DNA of 64,000 nucleotides, taken from NCBI GenBank assembly GCA_032433595.1, contig JASWJB010000152.1, forward strand, positions 1 to 64,000, written 5' to 3'. Position numbers and translations under genes: made by a program. Of this stretch, positions 24,298 through 33,048 are shown piece after piece; position 1 is the first letter of the stretch, and each line of letters starts with the position of its first letter. The notes below the pieces were generated by a model. The model was not told where the DNA came from and made no database searches. It saw only the letters and a program-made list of their open reading frames with translations. This DNA comes from Conoideocrella luteorostrata (taxonomy: Eukaryota; Ascomycota; Sordariomycetes; Hypocreales; Clavicipitaceae).

Positions 24298-24915
24298 CAT
24301 CTGTCTGTGTCGGCCGAGCGACCTCTACCTCTAGTTAGTAAGTACTGTCTGTGATACGCTATTGCGATATCGAGTGTTGGACCGTTTAGATCCTGCCCGC
24401 AGATGAGAATTTCTGTACCTCCCTGCGTCTAGGCATTTCGTTTATCTTCAACCCCAAGGTCTCGGATGACACATGCGTCCCATACCAGATGAGGAGTTTG
24501 AACTAACCGAAGGGGCCATTCAGCATCACAGCACCGGCCTAACATCTCTCCATTTCCTCTCCTTCCTCCTGTTCTTTGGTTCACACCTACTTGCATCCCC
24601 TGGTGCTAGCTGAGAAGTCGTTGGCTGTCCTCCGCCACGCGGCTGCTGATCAAACGCACCCCGCAACATTCCGGGTCTGGCGCCGGCATATCCCATTATA
24701 TCATGTCTTGAACAGGTGCTTGGCTTTGCAACCTACAGTGATCAATCTTACATGACGGCACTGACTGCCTTGTTCGCAACCCATACCACCTATACTGTTG
24801 TGCGGCAACACGATTAGATACCGCCCGTCGTGTGGCCTGTGCAGCAGCCTTGTCAACGCCCAATCCTACCTAGCATTTCTCCGACTCGTAGCCTTGCCAG
24901 GCTCTGAGCCGCATC

Positions 24916-27900
24916 ATGTAAGTGGTTCCGACCATGACACCTATGGCTGCTGCTTCCTTAATCTTCGAACCCTACGACTCCTTGCTCCTGACATTTCTTT
25001 TCCTTTCTCTCACGTAGGAAGTTCGGCAAACAAATACAGAAGCGCCAGCTCGAGGTCCCAGAGTATGCAGCAAGTTTCGTCAACTACAAAGCTTTGAAAA
25101 AGGTGAGCATCCCGGATCGCCATCGTACCTCATCAAGACAAATTTGATGGACCACCCTCCCTCTTTGCCCGCTCACGACAATGATACCCGTTACTGACCT
25201 AAACTGTTATAGCTCATTAAGAAGCTTTCTGCTACTCCGACCTTGGCGGCGCAAAATGATATATATCGCCCTGCTGGCCCCGCGGATTCTCAAGCAGCGC
25301 TCCAAGCTAACAAGGCCACATTTTTCTTCCAGCTAGTAAGATCTGCCCATGGGCATGGCCACACCCAGCTATCACCGCAATATCTAACTTGTGAGACACA
25401 AAACAGGAACGTGAACTTGACAAGGTGAATGCCTTTTATCTGCAAAAGGAGGCGGAGCTCAAAATCCGGCTGAAGACTCTCTTGGATAAGAAGAAAGTGC
25501 TTCAGACGAGAGACGGCATTTCAAGGCGCTCTTCTAAGTTTACTACACTCGAAGAGGGCTTTCAACAGTTTGCAACCGACCTCAACAAACTCCAGCAGTT
25601 TGTCGAGATCAACGGCACTGCCTTCTCTAAAATTCTGAAGAAGTGGGACAAGACATCCAAATCCAAAACCAAGGAGCTTTATTTGTCTCGAGCCGTCGAA
25701 GTCCAGCCATTTTTCAATGCCACAGTCATAAGCGAACTCTCGGATCAGGCTACTACCAGTCTTCAAGAGCTTGGCGCCTGGTCAGATGGCATTCAGGTTA
25801 ACTTTCAGTCCTCAGGTCACGTTGTCACCAGTCAACATTTCATGGGTACGGATGAAGGGGACGCCGATACATTACTTCTGGATACCGTCATCACCGGAAA
25901 TTTAGAACAACTGCGAGAACTGTTGACCAAGATGCAGTCGGTGAGCAGTTCGAGCGATAGCGAAAGCTCACTGCCTGATCGAGTTACCAGGACGTTCCTG
26001 ACTGCAATTCACGACGCCCCTGAAGAGGCGCTGCGAGTTCTGTTGGATACAGGTCTCATCGACTTGCAATCTTATGATGATATCAATGAGAGAAACTGTC
26101 TGCATCAGGCAACTATTTACGGAAAGCAGTATGTCCTGGAATGGGGCTTGCAGGCAGGTGTTTCTGTGGACAGGACCGATGTGTATGGTCGAGTACCGTT
26201 GCATTACGCCAGTTTACATGGTCGCCTTGATATGCTCGAGGCGCTGCTCAATGGTAAGAATTCTTCAAGTGACAGTTATATGATCACAACTAATATTGGG
26301 CATAGTCAACCCAGCCACAATTGACCTGATTGATCATGACAATTACACTCCTCTTATCCACGCCATAATCCACGGTCACCTTGACTGTATTGAACGCTTG
26401 CTGGCACGGTCAGCAAGAATCGATCCAGTCTCCGATTCCGACCACGCCCCACTCAACTTGGCTTGTGAGCACGGTTCCGAGGCGGTTGTTGAGCTTCTCT
26501 TGAAGAATGGAGCAAAGATTCTGCCGGACGCTGAAGGTCTCTATCCCCAGCATTTGGTAGCACGCTCCGGAAAGACCTCCCAACTTTTGTTACTTCTTAA
26601 ACAATACGGCGCCGACCTCGACCAGATCGACAAGCTGTATGGGTGGACACCACTTGTCCATGCGGCGAGCGAAGGTAATGTAGACTGTCTGCAAGCCTTG
26701 CTCAAGGTAGGCGTGGACGTCAACATTGTCGACGAGAAGGATCTCCCGGCCATGTACTACGCTGCCTGGGAGGGCCATTTGGAATGCATGAAGCTGCTCA
26801 ACCCGTTTTATACTCGAATTCGCGCCAGTCCTCTAGTTTCACAGCCTTCCCTCGGCCCGATGGACAGCAGTACTGCCCCAATTCCTATGTCTCTAGACCC
26901 CGACGCAATTCCCGTACTCGAACTACCCCCTCCGATTATTCCCCTTCGCCGCTACGGACACAACTTCCTTGACACCAAGACAGTCGTTCAAATAAGTTTT
27001 GATGACACTCAGCCCCTGATATTCTTCCAAGACGGAAAATACCCCGCAGCCCGACTCACAATCTCCTCTAAACTCTCCGATCTGATACCCAAAAATATCA
27101 TACTTCCCTTCCAAGAAGATACCCGCATGGTATCTTTCCAAGTTGACAGCCTCGATACGTTTTCGCTCGACTTTGATGTTTTCCCTACGTACGGTGCCAA
27201 AATTATTGCCAAGACAGTAGTTTTGCCAAGTGCTTTCAAGACACAACAGGTAGGAATTTCGAAATGCTGCCTCCCGCTCTTTGATCCGCGGCTCAGAGCG
27301 ATTGGTCAAATCAGCTTCAGTACGCAGGTCATCAAACCATTCAGGGGACAGCCACTCGAAATTACGGACTTCGAGACGTACTGGAAGGCAATCAGTCAGT
27401 TCAACCAACCCACCAATGCAGTGGTGACAGGCTCGAGTCTATCCGGGGATTACGTACGGCTCTTTGTGCAGCATACCAGCGATGGGGTGCCCGTAATTTG
27501 GCCACAGTGGACAATTGCTTGTGGTGGATTGGATATTCCTCTGTGCCGATTGTCGTTGCACCAATTCGAGGTCATTACCGCCCACAACCCCAGCCGTGCC
27601 CAGATGCCCAACCTTCCATCCAAGACTGTCGACAACATTGCCGACATATATCAAATTCTCGCATCAGCTGGGGTTACACTCAAGGATGCCTTGGCTATCT
27701 TGCCTCGGGGGATCAATGTCAATTTGCAGATTCTGTACCCTACGCAAGAGGAAGAAAAAGTACTCGCGCTTGGCCCGACGTTGGATGTCAATGCGTACGT
27801 GGATGCCATTCTTACTGTGGTATTCGACCATGCCCGCGCACAAAGGGCCCAGTTCCAATCCCCAGACGTGGCACATTCCATGGTGTTTAGCAGCTACAAT

Positions 27901-28353
27901 CCACGCCTATGTACGGCGCTCAACTGGAAGCAGCCCAACTTCCCTGTTTTCCTGTGCAACGATCTCGGCCGAGAGGATGTCACTGAGCCAAACACACTGC
28001 AAACGAGTGGACGACGTAACACTTCTATTAAGGAAGTAGTGCGAATTGCGCAGAGTAATAACTTCATGGGATTGATATGCTATTCGAGGCTTCTGGTAAG
28101 CGGACGACCTTGCTTTTATTAGTGGAAAGTTTAATGCTTATTGATGCTAATTATCGTGTGTTAGGATATGGTGCCTGCCCTTGTTGATGCTATCAAGGCC
28201 CAAGGCCTGGCTCTAGTGATGGACAAGTCGACGGATCCTAATAATACCACCACCAACCTTATGACGGATCCCTTTCCTCGACCACCAAAAGGAGTAGATG
28301 GTATTTTGAGAAATCATGGTATTTTGCGGTTCAATGACTCGATAGATATGTAG
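24916..28353 (+). CDS. NUC-2/PHO81-type phosphate regulator (SPX-ankyrin-GDPD-like)
   Basis: Fungal homologue of yeast Pho81 and Neurospora NUC-2, the inhibitor of a cyclin/CDK pair that controls the phosphate-starvation response. Exons 24916-24917, 25018-25102, 25213-25335, 25407-26253, 26306-28095 and 28165-28353 give 1011 residues, close to the family size. Exon 1 contributes only AT of the ATG; G comes after the first intron (AT^GTAAGT...GTAG^G). The N terminus MKFGKQIQKRQ and later KKLIKKLSA are classic SPX (inositol-polyphosphate sensor). About six ankyrin repeats follow, including DVYGRVPLHYASLHG and YGWTPLVHAASEG. The C-terminal ~350 residues resemble a degenerate glycerophosphodiester phosphodiesterase fold, as in NUC-2. 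The reading frame is intact through every junction. Confidence 0.92.
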
Positions 28354-28605
28354 AGACTTATGACAAAGAGTTATGAAGGATGATTCTGGGCATGAATAAT
28401 GGAACGGAGATGGCGCGGCATTTTTATCTGGAGATAGATCAATCAGAGGTGCTCCAAGACCAGTTTCATAGTTGTAATGTCTACAATGCGTCGACCGCAA
28501 AACAAATAGTTACCCCATGATGTCTGGGTCCGTATGTGTGCGTATCGTTCATTGACGTAATCATGGTAGGCATGCTGCGTTCTATTATAAGATGAATGGG
28601 GTGTC

Positions 28606-29345
28606 TCAAGCGCCTCTATATTCATATCGGAGTCCGGACAGCTCCTTTTCTGGATCAACAGCGCCCATGACAACTTTTGCCAACAAGATCACCGTATATA
28701 CAATTCCCGGCAGATTACCCATCCCGACCCACGAGAAACTTCCGGCCCCCCTTCCCGTAACTAACCCTGTCAACACAAGGATCGTTACCAGCGCGGCATT
28801 CAGATACGGCAGGTATGTTTCAAGCGGTGACTTGTCGTAATTTAGTCCTCTTTGCAATCGTCGCGCCTGATGTCGCAATTTTATGCTTGCGTCCTTCGAA
28901 GCAGCTAGGACATCTTCTCTTCGTGTCCATGCGTCGAGGGGTGCTATTCCCGTTACGGTGGGCGGTAATTTGTGCAAGAGGTAGGCGGATGCTAGAAGGG
29001 AGGTGATTGACAGGATGGCGATGATTGAGTAGCGCGGTCGGAAGAGTAGAGGTATGTAAGGGATGGTGGCGACGACGGGGAGAGCGAGGAGGATGTGGGT
29101 GAACTGGGTGTTTTGGAGGGAGTTCTGGGTGGATAGCTGGGTGATGAGGGCTTCTTGTTCTTTAAAAAAAAAAGAGAAAAAAAAAAAAGAAAGTTAGTCC
29201 GAGGGTTTTTGTTAGTTTGAATAACATGGGATATGGGTTGATGCTACTGCATACCTTGTTCGTCGAGAGTTTCTGGCTCTGACGATTCGTCGGGGTAGCG
29301 GAATGTGCGGCGTAGGCGGGCGCGGGCGGCTGTTGTTTCTGCCAT
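28606..29345 (-). CDS. small multi-pass membrane protein, function unknown
   Basis: Two exons, 29345-29255 and 29159-28606, give 214 residues starting MAETTAARAR. The acceptor is ambiguous: the first AG after the poly-pyrimidine tract gives exon 2 from 29159; one six bases further in is also in frame and would drop two residues. The N-terminal ~30 residues are acidic and soluble. Hydrophobic segments then follow: ILLALPVVATIPYIPLLF, YSIIAILSITSLLASAYLL, LPYLNAALVTILVLTGLV and a weaker GIVYTVILLAKVVMG, suggesting three or four membrane passes. The C terminus is DPEKELSGLRYEYRGA. It looks like a conserved fungal endomembrane protein, but I recognise no named family. It lies tail-to-tail with the PHO81-type gene, 252 bp away. 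Confidence 0.75.
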
Positions 29346-29857
29346 GCTGCTGCTGCTGATGGTGATGAGGAGGAGGAGGAGGGCGTATTCAGGGGAGGTT
29401 GCAAGTCTTTGTGAGGTTAGTGTCGCAATGTGCGTTGTAGAGTTGAGCCTGGAGCTTGCTTCTGATGATGACGTCTTGGTAGTATGGCAGCACGGCAGGG
29501 TTCTGCACTAGGCATAGCGGGGCAAGGCGTTGCAACGCGCCTACTTTAGTGCCTTTGGTTGGCAGATGCACAGATAACTGACAGTTTAACTGAGCCATCG
29601 AGGTGGTGTTAACTCCGTAAGAGGTAATGCCTCAGCGACCAAAAACAAGATAAAATTTACCAAAAAAAAAAAAAAAAAAGAATAACTATTATATATCTTA
29701 GATAGCTATTTAGGTAAGAGCTGCTCCGTAATTCATACTCCGTTCATGGGATGGATTTTAATCTGTACAGAGAAAGAACAAGGCCAATTATACATCCCTC
29801 GCACTGCTATGCTACCAGATTCACTTGCTGTGCGCAACATACGGCGTAACGAGTACA
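29346..29857. other. intergenic, contains truncated MITE copy
   Basis: Upstream region of the small membrane-protein gene, with the partial inverted-repeat element copy at 29580-29713. No gene supported. Confidence 0.55.
29580..29713. mobile_element. truncated copy of the 22.7-kb MITE-like element
   Basis: Starts GACAGTTTAACTGAGCCATC like the left end of the element at 22706 and follows it through GCGACCAAAAACAAGA, the A-rich stretch and ATAGCTATTTA. It then stops, with no right inverted repeat. In the first ~65 aligned bases before the homopolymer nearly all differences between the copies are transitions. It is a decayed or abortively inserted relative. Confidence 0.75.
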
Positions 29858-30265
29858 TCAGGAGTCTTGTTCATCACTCTGCCATATCAGAACCCAGTCG
29901 TGACACGTTGGCTGTTTCCTATTTCTTCGCTGCTTACACCTATTGTGTAAGAGATGTCCGTTTCTTGCTGTGGTTCGCGTGAATTCTGCCCCACAGTTCG
30001 GGCACATCGCTCTAGACGCTTGGCCTGATTTCTCTCGTTGATGTCGCAGCAGGTCCCTAAAAGTAGAAAACTGCATGCCGTTACACCCATGATCCCAGCA
30101 TCGAGGCTTCGGCCGGCCGTCTTCGGGAGCGGGAGGCTCTTCAGACATACGCCCTGGAGATAGATGCACCGCCCGTTGTCGTAGCCTAGCACCAAATTGT
30201 GCCAGCAGCAATATGCCTCGAGCTTCGAAGCCTCCCGTATTGTCCTTGGAGATGGTTTCGTGCAT
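29858..30265 (-). CDS. C2H2-like zinc-finger protein, 5' end unresolved
   Basis: The frame from the ATG at 30265 gives 135 residues. Residues 1-33 contain the module [20 protein letters not shown], also found in the PAH-domain gene 2 kb away. A zinc-binding region follows: CWDHGC...LLRH, then CPNCGAEF...HLLHNRC, the Cys2-His-Cys style common in fungal transcription-factor-like proteins. The tail is basic (KQRRNRKQ). The same frame remains open upstream of the ATG for about 100 bp to a TAA, and similarity to the partner gene also extends upstream, so one or more 5' exons are probably missing from this call. A likely role is DNA or protein binding in the nucleus, inferred from the finger. It may be a decayed gene. 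Confidence 0.5.
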   Translation of the reverse strand: MHETISKDNTGGFEARGILLLAQFGARLRQRAVHLSPGRMSEEPPAPEDGRPKPRCWDHGCNGMQFSTFRDLLRHQREKSGQASRAMCPNCGAEFTRTTARNGHLLHNRCKQRRNRKQPTCHDWVLIWQSDEQDS

Positions 30266-31293
30266 AGCCACGACGTAACGCGGGTCGGGTATTCGTACGA
30301 ATAATGCTTGCGCAGAAGGCTGCCTTATGAAACTTTGCAAATCCTCGCTGTGTTCGTTTGGAGAAGAGGTGCCTTACCCCCGTTGTTATCTGGGACAGAA
30401 TTGCTGATCGTCAGTCCTCTTTTATTTGTTTTTCAAATCGTGTCAAATCAGCTGGCGGCCTACAGAACCGGCCCTTGACCAGAAGACTTGTGGGCTTCCA
30501 AGGTGCGAGCTTCGCTCTCGATGATTGTTGTGCCGACGTCAATCTGTAACTAATCCGTGGTGGTGTGACCCCCCTCGTGGCGTCTGCGACAAAAGGATAT
30601 CCGGGACACTGTACTCGGTAATGGGTTCAATGATACGAGAATACTGAGATGAGTGTGGGAGAGTAATAGGTGAGGGGAGGTATCGACTTGCGGCTGTCAA
30701 TGTTACTGGTAGGGTGTGGCTGAGTTCGAGGGCTAGCTGCAGGAGGTATGCGTGATTGCCATCCATTGATTCGTCAGAGAGGCATGACGATGCTGGTAAT
30801 GAGGGCATCGAGCTGTGCCTATTAAGCAAACGTAATACACTGAAGATATTCTCACAACATACTTGACAAAGTAATAATAAGCTTGGCCTTTACAATATTA
30901 AGCTTCTTGAGAAATAAGCTTGGCCATCAGGTAATACGATCGGCTAAGGCTGGAAAGAAACCCATACTAATTTGAGGTCATACATGCTCATAAAACTCTC
31001 TCTTATAGAATTTCCGGATTAATGATTCTCGTGAAGAAATCCTCGAAATATCCTGCCGTGGATCCCTATCGTGTGGCAATTTTGACGCCTGCGACTAGAA
31101 ATTACCTTGTCACATCTTTGTCAAACTCTTTAGTTTCCCCCCTTCTTTCAAGTACCACAATTCTTCTAATCAAATTCCGTTTGGTTTGCCCAACAGCTTA
31201 GCGTCATGGAGTTAGAGTGCTCCCCGTGCTTCATCAAAAAGCTCAAACTTATCTTCGACAGAGTTGTATAGCCACAGCGGAACCAGCCGCTCT
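30266..31293. other. intergenic, possible missing 5' exons of the zinc-finger gene
   Basis: A 96-codon minus frame at 30539-30829 has no recognisable domain; it could be a 5' exon of the zinc-finger gene, but I cannot find a supporting splice pair. The section 30830-31000 is AT-rich with a duplicated AATAAGCTTGGCC at about 30887 and 30914. Confidence 0.45.
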
Positions 31294-32436
31294 TCATTCA
31301 CCACGGCCTAGAGTTGGCTTGGCCGGCGCTGCTGATTCTGGGAGGAAATGTTTGAAGTCCTTCAGAAGATCTGGGGCAGCACTGAAAAGCGTTTTGACTT
31401 GATCGTAGACGCCTTGGATAGACCGTTGCTCCCTCTCATATGTATTCAGTATCTCGAGAAACCGCTCGTAGTTTTCCGGTTTGTCTTGGAAGCGGTTCTT
31501 AACTTTGTTGACATAGCCAAGTACGTGGTCGAGCTGGACGGGATGATTGTGTTGCATGCTTGCTTGGTTATTAGCACGCCTACCACGTATCGGCAACTCC
31601 GCAGGTAGCTCTATGGGTGAGATGCTAATGGTATTCTCACGGAGAGCATGCGGGCTTGATCGCCTAAGTGGAAGCGGCCTTGCCACTTTTGGTCTTGTAT
31701 TCTCAGCAGCTCTAAATTTTGGAGTTGTTTTCAGACTTGGTCGGTCTATCGTTTCCAGTCGATTGCGGCGCATACTTGACTTGTCCTCGAGTACAATCGT
31801 TTCTGCGCTAGAATCGTCGTACTCATCGGCAAGTCTCGAGAGTCTTGGGGGATTTGTTCGGGGGGGGCTTGATGGCATAATGCCTAGTGATTTGGCTGTA
31901 TTGCTTGATAAATCTGATGAATCTGATAAAAAGCGGTCCAAGTCAAAACCAAAATTCGAGAGGTTCAAGTCAAAATCAGAATCCAAGAGGTCCTCTACTT
32001 TAAATTCTTCGTCACCAGGCGATAGCGACCGAAACCTCGACGTATCTGCTGCGAAGAATGTCCCTGAGCTCGGTTTTCTTTGGATCCTTTCCCCAAAATA
32101 TGCCAAGAGCCTCGAGTTTCGGGCATCCTCGCCATCCGTGTTATCCTTGGATATCGTCGTGTTGCTATAAACGACGGCGCATCGTGAAGCTTGAAGAGCA
32201 GCTGCATCATCTTCCCTCGGTCGTTCCCTGTTAAGTTCTTCGATCTCCGCTGAACGTCTTGCTAAACGTCCGTTTCTTTCCTTTTCGCTAGGAATATCTG
32301 GGTATTCAAGGACATGTGGAGTAAACTTGAACGCATCTTGGGTTGAGCCCAATGTGTTCGCATTTGCGTAAGTGGCAGCAAACCCTTTACGTTGATTTCC
32401 GCTAGCGCCGCGCGATGCAACGTTTTTGGAGTTCAT
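31294..32436 (-). CDS. PAH-domain (Sin3-type) protein
   Basis: Single-exon frame of 380 residues from the ATG at 32436 (MNSKNVASRG). The frame is open further upstream to 32814, but that part begins at a non-ATG codon and looks non-coding. About residues 80-110 carry ISKDNTDGEDARNSRLLAYF, shared with the zinc-finger gene. The middle is Ser/Asp-rich and disordered, with a LLDSDFDLNLSNFGFDLDRF patch. Near the C terminus lies a single paired amphipathic helix: VLGYVNKVKNRFQDKPENYE, FLEILNTYEREQ, then VKTLFSAAPDLLKDFKHFLP. This is the four-helix fold by which Sin3 corepressors bind transcription factors. Full Sin3 has three or four PAH repeats and a histone-deacetylase interaction domain; neither is here, so this is a short PAH-only protein, perhaps a competitor or adaptor. 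That role is inference. Confidence 0.75.
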   Translation of the reverse strand: MNSKNVASRGASGNQRKGFAATYANANTLGSTQDAFKFTPHVLEYPDIPSEKERNGRLARRSAEIEELNRERPREDDAAALQASRCAVVYSNTTISKDNTDGEDARNSRLLAYFGERIQRKPSSGTFFAADTSRFRSLSPGDEEFKVEDLLDSDFDLNLSNFGFDLDRFLSDSSDLSSNTAKSLGIMPSSPPRTNPPRLSRLADEYDDSSAETIVLEDKSSMRRNRLETIDRPSLKTTPKFRAAENTRPKVARPLPLRRSSPHALRENTISISPIELPAELPIRGRRANNQASMQHNHPVQLDHVLGYVNKVKNRFQDKPENYERFLEILNTYEREQRSIQGVYDQVKTLFSAAPDLLKDFKHFLPESAAPAKPTLGRGE

Positions 32437-33048
32437 TTGTACAAAGTAGAGAATGCTCGTCTGTCGACTGAATTGATGAAGCTGCTTATCGGCGTGGCAT
32501 TTCCCAAGCGTGTACGCTCCGGTATATTTGGAAGATAAAACGGCGAGGCGGTCTGAATGCTGTAACGAGGACTTGTGTGAACAGACAAGAGGCCTTGGTG
32601 CCCAACGCATGGCGGAGGTTTGGGGGTTAGGGCCACCACAACGAGAACGGGCGGTGTTGGCATGAAGTTGGCTGCGCCTCCATATGCAAGCCACCAATAG
32701 GTGGTGGTGTGCCCAGCTGACCTGTGATGTGTTAGGCTGTATGGAATACGTGAGGCTGAGGAAGCAGGCGCTTACGTTCTGTGTATTTGTCCGTTTGTAC
32801 GGGGACCTGAACAAGTTTCCTTGCTTACTTTTTATATGAACTGATAATTTAATATTTAAAGATTATAGACAAAGCATATGCGGAAACTAGGAAACAGAGT
32901 ATCGCTGCCTAGGGGGAGAAAGCAGGCATTAAAAGTCGCGAGAAAGTCGTCCGGATCGGTTGGCAAACAAACGAAAGAATGAAGCAACGAGGTTCTTGCC
33001 CCAATCGTTGCGAACCAAATCAATGTCGCGCAAACGTTCCATCGTTCA
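32437..33048. other. intergenic
   Basis: Upstream side of the PAH-domain gene and downstream side of the AAA-ATPase gene. A minus frame continues in phase with the PAH gene to 32814 but has no ATG-supported conserved sequence. An AT-rich tract lies at 32830-32870. Confidence 0.5.

Larger units (their letters stand above)
22070..24915. other. long intergenic region with one MITE-like element
   Basis: 2.8 kb between the CUE-domain gene and the PHO81-type gene, both plus strand. It contains the 271-bp inverted-repeat element at 22706, a 10-bp tandem repeat at 24268, palindromic elements near 22425, 23553 and 24095, and a pyrimidine-rich tract at about 24541-24600 likely to belong to the leader/promoter of the phosphate regulator. 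No coding frame is convincing. Confidence 0.55.

Noticed and set aside
30539..30829. 96-codon minus frame upstream of the zinc-finger gene
   Set aside because: Could be an exon, but no splice pair joins it convincingly and it has no recognisable motif.
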